A DNA stretch of 64,000 nt from JBELHR01 sp049607205 (GTDB taxonomy: Bacteria > Bacteroidota > Bacteroidia > Flavobacteriales > Flavobacteriaceae). Position 1 is the stretch's first letter, and each line of letters begins with the position of its first letter. Of this stretch, positions 53,351-62,264 are shown in pieces. The position numbers were made by a program, and so were the translations under genes. The stretch spans positions 1 through 64,000 of the forward strand of contig JBMYWH010000009.1 of NCBI GenBank assembly GCA_049607205.1, in the 5' to 3' direction. The notes under the pieces were generated by a model. It searched no databases, was not told where the DNA came from, and saw nothing but the letters and a program-made list of their open reading frames with translations.

Positions 53351-53641
53351 TTAACGCTTTTCAGCTGCTATGTCTTTGAGTTCAGCTCTTTTTAAAAGGA
53401 ATTTTTTCAGATCTATGGGTTTGTGAACGGGGGTTTTAGATGCTGGGTTTGTCTCGAGTTCTGTTTTGGGCCTTATCGGCCTAGGTTGTAAATTCCCACC
53501 GCAATTGGGACAAACATTATGGAGAATATTCTCATTACAATCTGTACACCAGGTGCATTCATAAGTGCAGATCAAAGCCTGCTTACTATCAGCAGGTAAT
53601 GGTTTATTGCAGTTTTCGCAATTCGGGCGTAATTCTAGCAC
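53351..53641 (-). CDS. DUF1272 zinc-ribbon-like protein
   Basis: The domain starts at VLELRPNCENCNKPL; relatives begin MLELRPNCE, so the GTG at 53639-53641 is the likely start (96 residues), although an ATG at 53720-53722 is in frame and would add 27 residues overlapping the gene upstream. Eight cysteines in CxxC-type pairs (CENC, CTYECTWCTDC, CPNC) suggest metal binding, ending NCGGNLQPRPIRP. Function unknown. It lies 31 bases after the DUF2256 gene, completing the photolyase cluster. Confidence 0.8.
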   Translation of the reverse strand: MLELRPNCENCNKPLPADSKQALICTYECTWCTDCNENILHNVCPNCGGNLQPRPIRPKTELETNPASKTPVHKPIDLKKFLLKRAELKDIAAEKR

Positions 53642-53672
53642 AGCAGTATCTGTTTTTAAAAGAGAAAGATAG

Positions 53673-53804
53673 TTAATTATCTTTATTCCTTCTGCAACGC
53701 TCACTGCAATAAATAACTTCATTCCAATCTCTTTCCCATTTTTTACGCCAATTAAAGGAACGCTTACAAACCGGACATAATTTAGATGGAAGGTTTTTTT
53801 TCAT
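53673..53804 (-). CDS. DUF2256 mini zinc-finger protein (43 residues)
   Basis: A short gene with ATG at 53802-53804 and stop at 53673-53675. The product reads MKKNLPSKLCPVCKRSFNWR, then KKWERDWNEVIYCSERCRRN, which is the DUF2256 pattern with a four-cysteine CPVC and CSERC metal site. The start overlaps the photolyase-like stop by four bases (ATGA), so translation is coupled. DUF2256 genes commonly lie beside photolyase/cryptochrome genes. It is easily missed because of its length. Confidence 0.9.
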   Translation of the reverse strand: MKKNLPSKLCPVCKRSFNWRKKWERDWNEVIYCSERCRRNKDN

Positions 53805-54853
53805 TGCTGTAGTTCTTTTTTGCACTGCTTCCAGAACGCAAAGAACGAAGGGAAATATCCCTTTGTGGAACTAAGCCATTCTCTTGGCTCTTTGTTTCCG
53901 ATATAATTGTAATTTAAAGGATGCTCTTTGTAAGTAATTTTAGTTTTAGAGACAATCTGTGCTAAGCTTTCAAATTCACCAACAAAAATTTTAATCCCTG
54001 AGATGTTTTTTGATAAATCTACGGCAAAATCAAGGCACTTTTGCCCAACTGGATTTCTTTTGAATTTAGAGGGTTCAATAATTAAAATGCGTTGATAATT
54101 TTCATCCCTATGCCAATAGGGATCGAGATTATAATAGTTGTAAACTAAGGTCTGTTGATCTGTAATTACACAATGGTCTTTAAGTAGTGAAAGATCATAT
54201 TTCACCTCCAATGAAACCGTGTCTTTGAGTATTTCTGGGGGTTTCAAATGTGGGAACTTATCGTATTCAATATCGAGAAAAGTATTCTTTTGATCGCTTT
54301 CGAAGAAATGATTGATATTGTCCTGATTGGCATAGTATTTTTTGTTCGAAAAGACTCCTGATACCCATTGCCAACTGAGTTGGTTACTGGCTAAATCACC
54401 ATCCAATAAGTTTGCATACATCCATTTAGAAGGCTGCAGCCAATGTGATTGGGCAATATTACAACAAATTGATGCAGTGTACATTCTCATGTGATTGTGC
54501 ATGTACCCAGTGAGATACATTTGGTCGATAGCCTGATCCAAAGCTTTAATATCTGTGGAAGCTTTGATTATGGAAAGAGGAATTTCCCAATTTGAAATAG
54601 GTTTTTGAGTGTTTTTAAGATCGGAATCTATAAGGTCTCCTTTTGAAATCCATACTTGTTGCCAATAGTCTCGCCAGGCCAACTCTTGGGTTAGTTTTTC
54701 TATTTGCTTCCATGGCTTGTTGAGGTCCAGAAGTGCGTTAAAGACTTGTTTGGTTGAGATGACTCCGCGTGATAAGTAGGGACTAAGCTTGGTAACCGCA
54801 CCCTTACCGTAGTTTCTTGTTCGGCCATATGCTTCCGGATCTAGAGTAGACAT
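53801..54853 (-). CDS. Photolyase/cryptochrome FAD-binding domain protein lacking the N-terminal antenna domain
   Basis: The 350-residue protein matches only the C-terminal FAD-binding part of photolyases: KLSPYLSRGVISTKQVF, TQELAWRDYWQQVW, TGYMHNHMRMYTASICCNI and DGDLASNQLSWQWVSGVFSNK. It starts MSTLDPEAYGRTRNYGKGAV; the preceding gene leaves no room for the usual alpha/beta domain of about 120 residues. A C-terminal part (about 245-350) of unknown type includes YYNLDPYWHRDENYQRILI. Proteins of this form are found beside TIGR03643, DUF2256 and DUF1272 genes and may repair or sense light damage. Activity is inferred. Confidence 0.88.
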   Translation of the reverse strand: MSTLDPEAYGRTRNYGKGAVTKLSPYLSRGVISTKQVFNALLDLNKPWKQIEKLTQELAWRDYWQQVWISKGDLIDSDLKNTQKPISNWEIPLSIIKASTDIKALDQAIDQMYLTGYMHNHMRMYTASICCNIAQSHWLQPSKWMYANLLDGDLASNQLSWQWVSGVFSNKKYYANQDNINHFFESDQKNTFLDIEYDKFPHLKPPEILKDTVSLEVKYDLSLLKDHCVITDQQTLVYNYYNLDPYWHRDENYQRILIIEPSKFKRNPVGQKCLDFAVDLSKNISGIKIFVGEFESLAQIVSKTKITYKEHPLNYNYIGNKEPREWLSSTKGYFPSFFAFWKQCKKELQQ

Positions 54854-54888
54854 TCTTTTCTCAATAGCTGATATGGATGTAGGAAAGG

Positions 54889-55161
54889 CTATCGTTTGGA
54901 TATTTTGTTATTTGAAATGTTACGCTGTCTAGAAGACTTGAATCGCGTAATCTTATCACTTCTTTTTTGTAAATGTTTACTGCTTGTTCCACTATGCACT
55001 CGTTTTCTCCAGTTTTTAAACGAGCTAGGTTTGAGTTCAGTTCGCATCAATTTGATTACCTCAGCTTCTGAGTATCCAAATTGCACCTTTATGGCTTCAA
55101 AAGGGGTTCTGTCTTCCCAAGCCATTTCAATGATTCTGTCTATTTGAATTTTGTCTAACAT
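54889..55161 (-). CDS. TIGR03643 (DUF2805) family protein
   Basis: The 90-residue protein has the family core IIEMAWEDRTPFEAIKVQFGYSEAEVIKLMR (about 10-40), followed by a lysine/arginine-rich tail. The core looks helix-turn-helix-like, though DNA or RNA binding has not been shown to my knowledge. It is the first gene of the photolyase cluster, 35 bases before the photolyase-like ATG. A near-match minus-7 box (TATCTTTA) ends only six bases before its start. Confidence 0.88.
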   Translation of the reverse strand: MLDKIQIDRIIEMAWEDRTPFEAIKVQFGYSEAEVIKLMRTELKPSSFKNWRKRVHSGTSSKHLQKRSDKITRFKSSRQRNISNNKISKR

Positions 55162-55265
55162 CTTGTGTAAAGATAGTCATTCCTGAGCTTTCTTTGAATT
55201 AAGTATTTATTAGGAGTTCATAAAAATGGCTTTTGTTTCAAATTAATTCAAGAAGTCCAAGAATA

Positions 55266-55298
55266 AAAAAACCTCCAATCGAACAATTGGAGGTTTTA
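55266..55298 (-). terminator. Terminator after the FKBP-type isomerase gene
   Basis: AACCTCCAAT and ATTGGAGGTT form a ten-base stem around a six-base loop, with a T run following on the minus strand, about 20 bases after the stop. Confidence 0.92.
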
Positions 55299-55317
55299 AT
55301 TTTTACCTAAAAGTTAT

Positions 55318-55746
55318 CTATTCGTTGATCCCAACTAAGGTAACCTCAAAAGTTAAATCTTTTCCTGATAATGGGTGGTTCGCATCCACGGTAATGGTAT
55401 CCTCAGTCACAGCTGTGATCACTAGAGGCATTTGCTGACCATCTGGAGTCTGAGACATTAATTGCATCCCAACTTCTGGTTTGATTTCTTCAGGTAATTG
55501 TGCTTTAGGAACTTCTTGAATAAGTTCAGCTTTAGGGGCACCATAAGCTTCGTCAGCAGGAATCTCAATAGTTTTAGATTCTTCTACTTCCATCCCCATA
55601 ATTCCATTGTCAAAACCAGGAATTACTTGTCCAGTTCCTAAAGTAAACTCCATAGGCTCTCTTCCTTCTGAAGAATCAAATACTTGCCCATCACTTAAAG
55701 TTCCTTTATAATGAACTTTTACTTTGTCATTTGCTTGTGCTGCCAT
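55318..55746 (-). CDS. FKBP-type peptidyl-prolyl isomerase, SlyD-like
   Basis: From the ATG at 55744-55746 the product starts MAAQANDKVKVHYKGTLSDG (142 residues); the longer in-frame version adds an unlikely N-terminus. FKBP motifs include GQVFDSSEGREPMEFTLGTGQVIPGFD, and the insert-in-flap region (about 70-120) is of the SlyD type (PADEAYGAPKAELIQEV, then HPLSGKDLTFEVTLV). It catalyses proline isomerisation and acts as a chaperone in the cytoplasm. SlyD's histidine-rich metal tail is absent. A strong terminator follows. Confidence 0.93.
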   Translation of the reverse strand: MAAQANDKVKVHYKGTLSDGQVFDSSEGREPMEFTLGTGQVIPGFDNGIMGMEVEESKTIEIPADEAYGAPKAELIQEVPKAQLPEEIKPEVGMQLMSQTPDGQQMPLVITAVTEDTITVDANHPLSGKDLTFEVTLVGINE

Positions 55747-55881
55747 AGCTATATATATTTTAAAAATGCAAAGGAACAAATCTTTGGCTTAAAATCAGTG
55801 CTTTCACTAAAAAATTCTACCTGAGAAATGGCTTTATCATTGTCCAGCCAAGTTTTTTTGAAGGCATAACATATAGTTTAG

Positions 55882-55889
55882 TAGTTTTG
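55882..55889 (+). promoter_or_regulatory. Minus-7 box of the symporter-fusion gene
   Basis: TAGTTTTG matches TAnnTTTG and lies 17 bases before the ATG at 55907. It overlaps an alternative GTG start (55889), which therefore would lie upstream of the transcript; this decides for the ATG. Confidence 0.6.
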
Positions 55890-55906
55890 TGAAAATTGTG
55901 GGGATT

Positions 55907-58045
55907 ATGAGCTTATCAAAGAAGATTGTCATCGGACTTTTAGCCGGTGTAGGAGTTGGATTATTTTTTGGACAATATGTATCTTTCTTTGGCATCTTAG
56001 GAGATGCCTTTATTGGTTTGCTTCAAATGACGGTATTGCCCTATATTATGGTTTCTATCATGGCAAATCTCGGACGTATGTCTATGGAGGAAGGAAAGAA
56101 GCTTGTAGTTGTGGGTGTGAAAGTATTATTTCTACTTCTTGGTTTTGGGGTTTTGGCTTTAATCTTATTGCCACTAGCGCTTCCGGAGTGGACCGCTTCT
56201 TCTTTTTTTAAACCATCGATTGTAGCAGTTGAGAAACCCTTAGACTTTTTAGAATTATATATTCCTTCAAACCCTTTTAGTGCTATGGCGAACAATGTGG
56301 TTCCAGCTGTCGTGCTTTTTAGTATTTTCTTCGGGGTTGGATTGAGTAAAGTTCAAGAGAAAACAGGTTTACTGAAGAACCTAGACACTATTGGAGATGC
56401 CTTAAATCATATTAATAAGATCGTAGTTAAGTTAACACCTTATGGTGTTTTTGCCATTGCAACTTATAATGCAGGAACTATGAACTTTCAGGAAATCCAA
56501 CGTCTGCAAGCCTATGTAGTGCTTTATAGTGTTGCTGTATTATTACTTGGTTTTTATTGGTTACCTCTGTTGATTCAGGGTTATACCGGAATTAAGCCTG
56601 GAGCATTGTTCAGAGCGACTAAAGGAACTTTATTAACCATTTTTGCTACAGGGAAAATCATCGTAGTCTTACCTCAACTAATAGAGAATGTAAAAGAATT
56701 GTTAGCCTCCATGAAAATGGATGAAGACGAGCAATCTAAGGCAGATGTGCTTATGCCACTGGCTTATCCATTCCCTAATTTAGGTACTTTTGTAATTTTT
56801 GTATTTGTGCCGTTTACTGCATGGTTTATGGGAAGTTCATTCACTTTTGTGGAAAGTCAATTATTCGTTGGGATGACCTTGTTGAGCAGTTTTGTCGCTC
56901 CAGTGACAGGGATTCCATTTTTACTTGACATGATGAAATTACCCAGCGAGATGTTTCAGCTCTTTGTGATGTCAAGTGTCTATACCGATAGAATTCGAGT
57001 CGTATTAGGGGCGATTCATTTAGTGGCCTTAACCTTGATCACGATTAAGCTCACCTTCGGGGGGCGAAAAATGTTATGGTCAAAACTACTTCGAGGAATT
57101 ATTATTGGAGTAGGACTTACGATTGTAGCCTTGTTCGGGACTAGAATGTATTTAAAATATTCCCTTGGGAAATCTGAACAATATGAAAGCTTCGTCCAAA
57201 TGCAACTTGCAGATCAGTTTAAAAGAGGACCGATCAAGCCTGTTGAAAATCTCCTTAGAGACTCAACTTATAGTAAAGGAAATAACCACTTAATTCAAAT
57301 AAAGAACAGAGGAGTACTTAGGGTAGGTTTCCATGCTAATGCGCTTCCTTTTGCCTTTAAAAACAGTAAGGCAGAATTAGTTGGTTTTGACGCCGAGATG
57401 GCTTATATCCTGGCTAAAGAACTGGGTGTGGATCTGGAGTTTTATAAAGTAACTAAAACTCAAATGAGGTCTCTATTGAAGTCAGGAAAATTAGATATTA
57501 TCATGTCTGGAGTGGTAAGCACCACCGAAGGCCTATCTGATTATTCCTTATCAAGATCTTATATGGACCAAACTTTAGCTTTTGCCGTACCGGATTATAA
57601 TAGAGGGAATTTCAAAAACAGAGAAGCCATCTTAGAGCAAGGAAAGTTTAAAATGGCCTATACAAAAACCTATTTTGAAAATAAGATTAAACGTGCATTT
57701 CCGAATGTAGAATTACTTAGAGTAGATTCTCCTAGACCTTATTTTAAAGGAAGTACACCTCAGGTGGATGCCTTGTTAATTTCTGCGGAAATGGGTTCTG
57801 CATGGACGGTCATTTATCCGGATTATCACATTGCAGTCTATCAACCAGAATTGATCAAAATCCCAACTTCTTACCCAATGGTTAAGGATAATAGTTGGGA
57901 GTTATTTGTAAATACTTGGCTGGAAATGAAAGAAGATGACGGAACCATTGAGCATTTATTCCATCATTGGATCGAAGGTAAAGGTGCCGAAATTGTGGAG
58001 CCTAGATGGTCTGTGATTAAAGATGTTTTGGGCTGGGTGGATTAA
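55907..58045 (+). CDS. DAACS-type cation/dicarboxylate symporter fused to a solute-binding domain
   Basis: From the ATG at 55907-55909 the protein has 712 residues. The N-terminal half (about 1-400) is a GltP-like transporter (LPYIMVSIMANLGRM, then AVTGIPFLLDMMKLP-like late pore region, written here as SFVAPVTGIPFLLDM). A linker with one more membrane helix (about 385-405) leads to a C-terminal type-3 periplasmic amino acid-binding domain (about 465-690): GVLRVGFHANALPFAF, VGFDAEMAYILAKELGVDLEF and SGKLDIIMSGVVSTTEGLSDY. Fusing the binding protein to a secondary transporter is uncommon and suggests uptake of an amino acid or dicarboxylate with capture at the outer face. Convergent with the MATE gene, it overlaps it by four bases. 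Confidence 0.88.
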   Translation: MSLSKKIVIGLLAGVGVGLFFGQYVSFFGILGDAFIGLLQMTVLPYIMVSIMANLGRMSMEEGKKLVVVGVKVLFLLLGFGVLALILLPLALPEWTASSFFKPSIVAVEKPLDFLELYIPSNPFSAMANNVVPAVVLFSIFFGVGLSKVQEKTGLLKNLDTIGDALNHINKIVVKLTPYGVFAIATYNAGTMNFQEIQRLQAYVVLYSVAVLLLGFYWLPLLIQGYTGIKPGALFRATKGTLLTIFATGKIIVVLPQLIENVKELLASMKMDEDEQSKADVLMPLAYPFPNLGTFVIFVFVPFTAWFMGSSFTFVESQLFVGMTLLSSFVAPVTGIPFLLDMMKLPSEMFQLFVMSSVYTDRIRVVLGAIHLVALTLITIKLTFGGRKMLWSKLLRGIIIGVGLTIVALFGTRMYLKYSLGKSEQYESFVQMQLADQFKRGPIKPVENLLRDSTYSKGNNHLIQIKNRGVLRVGFHANALPFAFKNSKAELVGFDAEMAYILAKELGVDLEFYKVTKTQMRSLLKSGKLDIIMSGVVSTTEGLSDYSLSRSYMDQTLAFAVPDYNRGNFKNREAILEQGKFKMAYTKTYFENKIKRAFPNVELLRVDSPRPYFKGSTPQVDALLISAEMGSAWTVIYPDYHIAVYQPELIKIPTSYPMVKDNSWELFVNTWLEMKEDDGTIEHLFHHWIEGKGAEIVEPRWSVIKDVLGWVD

Positions 58046-59427
58046 AACAACCCTGAAAGATCTTTTCTATATTCTTTCCAAACCACAACGTCTTTTAGAT
58101 CAGAATTAACCCGTCTGAAATCTTTTCTCATTTCATAAGCCGAGAACAGCCCTGCAAGTACATTGCTAGCTGCCAAGCCGATATAGATTCCATTAATTCC
58201 CCAGAAAGAACCTAACAGAGTCAAGGGAATGGTAAAGGCAAAGGATTTTACTAGACTTAGTTTCAAAGACTGAAAGATCAAACTCAATCCATTAAATATG
58301 GATGAGGTTATGATATAGAGTCCGTAGAAAACATAAGAAAGTCCTACGATATAGAAATAGTTAGAAGTATAGTCAATGACCTCAGTGTTTTCGCTGAATA
58401 AAGCAGCTATTGGTTTAATAAATATAAATAGAATAAGGGCGACAAATAATCCCAAATAGACCGATGCCTTACCACCAAATTTAATTGCTTCTTCTACACG
58501 TGAGGCAAATTGTGCTCCTTTATTTTGAGAAATAAATGGCGTCATTGCAGTGCTTACCCCTAGAACTCCAATCAAAAGCAAGGTCTCAATTCTTCCTGAA
58601 ACTCCGAAGGCAGCGACGGCCAGCGCAGACTGTTTCGCAAGGATGAATGTCAGGTAAGTAAGGGTTAAGGGCCCTATCATTTGAGTGATTATCGTGGGAG
58701 TAGAGATTTTCTGAATTTCTTTCAAAATCTCTTTAGTATTTAAGGATAGGGAACGGGTATTTAGAAGAATTTCTTCCTTGTATAGAAAGTATAACATTCC
58801 TATAATGATGACCAACCAGGAGAATACCGAGGCATAGGCGGCTCCTTTAATTCCCAGTTCTGGAAATCCAAATGCCCCAAAAATCAACAAGTAGTCTAGA
58901 ACCAAGTTAATCACCCCAGAGAATGCCATCAGTAGTTCAGGTTTACTTACGTTTCCATTTGCTCTTAAGATACTTCCTATGAGCAGACCAAGTGTAAGTA
59001 AAGGGATACCCAATAGAAGAGGTCTTAAGTATTCCTGAATTAAAGGTATGATTTCGGGTTCTGCTCCCAATAAACTAAATATAGGAAATAGAAATTGTAT
59101 CGAGATCACACTGATACTTATACTAAGTAATAGACTTAACATAAGGCTTACCTTCACAATTTTACTAAGTTTCAGGTGGTTTCCTTCTCCTTTTGCCTGG
59201 GCAATGGGTATAGAAACTCCCACAGAAAGCCCCATAAATAGCCCAAGAATCAAAAAGTACAAGGTAGAGGCAAAACTTAATGCCGCTAAAGAATTTGCCC
59301 CAAGTTGCCCCACGAAATAAGTATCTATAACTTGAAATAGAAAGGTAGAGAGCATCCCCACACTGATTGGTAGACTCATGGAGATTAATATTTTATTGGT
59401 GTTTCCCTTTAATAAATTCGTACTCAT
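58042..59427 (-). CDS. MATE-family efflux transporter
   Basis: A 461-residue membrane protein with about 12 helices in two MATE repeats. MSLPISVGMLSTFLFQVIDTYFVGQLG at the N-terminus and ALAVAAFGVSGRIETLLLIG in the second repeat are the family pattern. It exports drugs or metabolites by sodium or proton exchange; the substrate is unknown. Its start is six bases after the stop of a small unknown gene, so they form an operon. The last codons overlap the symporter-fusion gene. Confidence 0.93.
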   Translation of the reverse strand: MSTNLLKGNTNKILISMSLPISVGMLSTFLFQVIDTYFVGQLGANSLAALSFASTLYFLILGLFMGLSVGVSIPIAQAKGEGNHLKLSKIVKVSLMLSLLLSISISVISIQFLFPIFSLLGAEPEIIPLIQEYLRPLLLGIPLLTLGLLIGSILRANGNVSKPELLMAFSGVINLVLDYLLIFGAFGFPELGIKGAAYASVFSWLVIIIGMLYFLYKEEILLNTRSLSLNTKEILKEIQKISTPTIITQMIGPLTLTYLTFILAKQSALAVAAFGVSGRIETLLLIGVLGVSTAMTPFISQNKGAQFASRVEEAIKFGGKASVYLGLFVALILFIFIKPIAALFSENTEVIDYTSNYFYIVGLSYVFYGLYIITSSIFNGLSLIFQSLKLSLVKSFAFTIPLTLLGSFWGINGIYIGLAASNVLAGLFSAYEMRKDFRRVNSDLKDVVVWKEYRKDLSGLF

Positions 59428-59433
59428 AATGGT

Positions 59434-59808
59434 TTAGTTGTTAGTTCTTGCGATATTTAAAGCCTCAGTAAGGCTTTTGATGGTTTGTTTTTCTTCTAGT
59501 GTTTCTAAAATTTGAATGTCATTTCCTTGAAGCTGATGAATCAATTTTTTGTAATCCTCCAAGGACCAAGATTTGGTTTCTATCGAGGCCCCTGGAATAT
59601 TTCCACCCCTTGCATTTATTCTACATGCTCCTGGAGCAAAAAACACCACCGACCATTGCTGCTCTTTTAGTTTTTCAAAAAACTCGCTATCATTTGTAGT
59701 AGGGGTATAAGAAGCATTTCCTATATGTTTTTTGACCGCTTTAGCGAAAGCTTGAGCCGCATATGGGTCACAGGCACGAGCTAAAATTGATTTATTTTTA
59801 TAATCCAT
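59434..59808 (-). CDS. Conserved-looking protein of unknown function upstream of the MATE gene
   Basis: I do not recognise this family. The 124-residue soluble protein has no signal peptide. The striking stretch is WSVVFFAPGACRINARGG followed by NIPGASIETKSW (about 52-81), with one cysteine in GACR, which looks like a small binding or catalytic loop. Ends with helical ESLTEALNIA-type residues. It precedes the MATE gene by six bases and is presumably expressed with it. Confidence 0.72.
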   Translation of the reverse strand: MDYKNKSILARACDPYAAQAFAKAVKKHIGNASYTPTTNDSEFFEKLKEQQWSVVFFAPGACRINARGGNIPGASIETKSWSLEDYKKLIHQLQGNDIQILETLEEKQTIKSLTEALNIARTNN

Positions 59809-59889
59809 AATATTTGTTGATACTTTATTTGTAGGTACAGATATAGGAAAAGTTTTAAATCTCCTAATCTTAGCCAGAATTAGACCTTT

Positions 59890-60435
59890 TTAAGGTGCTT
59901 TTGAGAGCTCTATGAGCTTCAAAACAGTTTTCCAATTCCTCGTGGTAGCAGGAGTCTTCAAATGTTTTTCAAAAAACTGATTACTGTATTTACTTTGATG
60001 ATATTTCCCTTTACAAAGGAGGTAAACCTGATCTTGATAAATCTTAAATTGATCCTTAGAGGGATATTTAGATTGAAGATTCTCATAAGAATCAAGAGAA
60101 GGAGCTTGTTTTAAAAAAGTCACATGTAGTTGCTTGATGTCGGTTGGCGCGTTGTAAAATGGATTTTTTTTCAAAGCCATTTCCAAGTCCGAACTATCTT
60201 TGATTTGAACAGGAACCTCAAGCTGAAAAATTTCTTGAATACCCAGTTCTAGTTGAGAGGCCAAAACTTCATTGTCCAGATTCGACTTAAAAATAATATT
60301 TCCGCTTTGTATATAGGTCTGAACCCACTCAAATCCTAATGAAACACATAAGGCCTTAAGATCGGCCATGAGAATTTTCCGTTTTCCACCCACATTAATT
60401 CCTCGAAGTAGTGCGATTTTACTTCTTAATTCCAT
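59890..60435 (-). CDS. DUF1697 protein
   Basis: The 181-residue protein begins MELRSKIALLRGINVGGKRKILMADLKALC and continues QTYIQSGNIIFKS, the DUF1697 signature. The family has a ferredoxin-like fold and no known function. The first 17 bases overlap the end of the alpha/beta hydrolase gene, so the two are translationally linked. An 81-base gap to the next gene downstream shows nothing recognisable. Confidence 0.88.
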   Translation of the reverse strand: MELRSKIALLRGINVGGKRKILMADLKALCVSLGFEWVQTYIQSGNIIFKSNLDNEVLASQLELGIQEIFQLEVPVQIKDSSDLEMALKKNPFYNAPTDIKQLHVTFLKQAPSLDSYENLQSKYPSKDQFKIYQDQVYLLCKGKYHQSKYSNQFFEKHLKTPATTRNWKTVLKLIELSKAP

Positions 60436-61462
60436 CTAGTAAAGATTTAAGCAAACTATGCTGAGGTTCTCTATAATGTGCACTACAAAAGGTCATGTGA
60501 TTATAACCGATATTATCATTTTTAAAATTTACATGAGCTCCTTTTTTTGCATAATACTTAGCCATCCAAGCTCCAATTTCAGGTGGGCAAGCGCTGTCAT
60601 CCGAAGCGTGCCATATCGAGATGTTTTTACAAGAAATATTTCTTGGGTCAAAGCCCCATAAATAGCATACATCTAAAGCAGATTCCCAGGTGTTGCCAAC
60701 AGTTCCTCTTACCATGGAACGACTGAAGGTATGACTCATCATTTGAACCAATTCCTTATCTTTTTTGACATTTTTCCCCATGGCTACTAGGGTTTTGGTC
60801 GGAGCCCAAGGTGCTAACAAACCTTGGTATATATACAAGCTAGAGAACCAATATGCGTTCCATGCAAAATCCATTTGAGCAGTCGTTTTCAAACTATCAC
60901 TAGCAAGTGCACCCTTCAAGCCCTCCTCTTTAGTAACATCATTGGGTAATAAGGGAGCATTTAATCCTAAACCAATCACGCGCTCAGGAAAGTGAAAGGC
61001 AGCGGCTAATGCATGAGGATTACCTTGTGAATGTCCTGTGATCATGAAGTTTTCTACCTGTTCTGCTTCAAGAACTGCTTCAAGGTCTTCTAAGGCCCAG
61101 TCAGTAACCTGTCTTCCTTTTTTCATATCTGTATTTCCAACCCCAGGCATGGAAATAGAGATCCCACGCACTCCTAAAGCTTCACAGGAACGATGATGTA
61201 CTGCTTTTTCAAAAGTTCCATCCAGCCCTGATCCATGTATGTTGATCATCACCGGGGCCTTCATATCCTTAGAGCCATATCGGAAGTATTCAACTTTTCT
61301 CCCAGTTTTATCCGTCACGATTAGTGCATCGTCTCTATTTAGAGAGGCTTGGTTTATAGGGAATTGCCCTTTCCTTTTAATGAATATCCCACTGATGATA
61401 AGAATTAAATATAGGCCTACAAGAAATAGGATAATATATTTTAAGATAACGAGTATGATCAT
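60419..61462 (-). CDS. Membrane-anchored alpha/beta hydrolase
   Basis: The ATG at 61460-61462 gives a 347-residue protein starting MIILVILKYIILFLVGLYLI, an uncleaved membrane anchor (about 1-25); an upstream TTG is in frame but unlikely. The hydrolase fold shows INIHGSGLDGTF (oxyanion strand) and the nucleophile elbow GHSQGN with S145. Candidate acid and histidine lie in IWHASDDSACPP and NIGYNHMTFC. Substrate unknown. Its stop overlaps the DUF1697 start by 17 bases. Confidence 0.88.
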   Translation of the reverse strand: MIILVILKYIILFLVGLYLILIISGIFIKRKGQFPINQASLNRDDALIVTDKTGRKVEYFRYGSKDMKAPVMINIHGSGLDGTFEKAVHHRSCEALGVRGISISMPGVGNTDMKKGRQVTDWALEDLEAVLEAEQVENFMITGHSQGNPHALAAAFHFPERVIGLGLNAPLLPNDVTKEEGLKGALASDSLKTTAQMDFAWNAYWFSSLYIYQGLLAPWAPTKTLVAMGKNVKKDKELVQMMSHTFSRSMVRGTVGNTWESALDVCYLWGFDPRNISCKNISIWHASDDSACPPEIGAWMAKYYAKKGAHVNFKNDNIGYNHMTFCSAHYREPQHSLLKSLLDGIKK

Positions 61463-61495
61463 GAGAAGGAGTTTATTTCTCTGAAGATAACACAA

Positions 61496-62125
61496 TTATT
61501 CAACTAAAATGTGATAAGCCACTTCAAGAAACTTTTTAGAAGCTTCTTTTTCTTCTTTATTGGTTCGAAGCTCTTTGAACACCCCGCCTATTGTCATGTT
61601 TTGCTCCGGTAATCTGGTTTTTCCTTTCACTTGAGCAATAATAAAAGTCTCGGAACTATGAGGATCACTAAGTTCATAGATATCGTAGTTTTGAACAATG
61701 GGGATCATGGAAAACGTAGTGATATTTCCAACCATGATCGGTACCATGATAAAGCCGCTAAACTCCGATTTAGAATCTATAAATCTGGGGACTCCTGTGA
61801 GAATAGCATTCGAAGCTAGGATTCCCTCATTCCCTGCTTGGGAAGGGAGTAAGTTTTGAGGTTGGAACTTCAAATAGGCCTCTCTTAGAGTATCATCCAA
61901 TTTAGAAATGAGATTTTTTTGCTCGCCTTCCGTTAAATTTGAAATTGATAGGGCAAGAAACAAGATAGATTTTTGTTTGTTAGAGAATATACCTGCGACC
62001 TTCGATAATTCTGCAGTTGAGATTTCCCCGTCTTTAGCTTCGGTAAATACGTTGTAAAAACGACCTCCATTATCCAGTTCATTAAGAGCAGCGTCAAGGG
62101 AGGTATAAGGACTTATTTCGTTCAT
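61496..62125 (-). CDS. Cytoplasmic protein of unknown function
   Basis: No family is recognised. The 209-residue protein has no signal peptide or membrane segment. An N-terminal helical part (about 1-90, with DAALNELDNGGRFYNVFTEA and TEGEQKNLISKLDDTLREAY) is followed by a beta-rich part (VPRFIDSKSEFSGFIMVPIM, then NYDIYELSDPHSSETFIIAQV). It is read toward the hydrolase gene with a gap of 33 bases. The 139 bases upstream hold a weak T/A-rich inverted repeat and nothing else I can name. Confidence 0.7.
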   Translation of the reverse strand: MNEISPYTSLDAALNELDNGGRFYNVFTEAKDGEISTAELSKVAGIFSNKQKSILFLALSISNLTEGEQKNLISKLDDTLREAYLKFQPQNLLPSQAGNEGILASNAILTGVPRFIDSKSEFSGFIMVPIMVGNITTFSMIPIVQNYDIYELSDPHSSETFIIAQVKGKTRLPEQNMTIGGVFKELRTNKEEKEASKKFLEVAYHILVE

Positions 62126-62264
62126 TTAGGTTTGTTGAATTTGATCTTAATTAAGTTATTTTCAAAGTAAAGTTAATGGTTTTTTTACTTCTAAAACTTA
62201 ACTTTAAGTTAGTGACAATTTCATTGTTTAGAAATGTTCAAATTTGAATTTTGGAATAAAACAA

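Noticed and set aside
62199..62211. TAACTT/AAGTTA inverted repeat upstream of marC
   Set aside because: The stretch is AT-rich, the symmetry is short and nothing links it to a regulator, so chance is likely.
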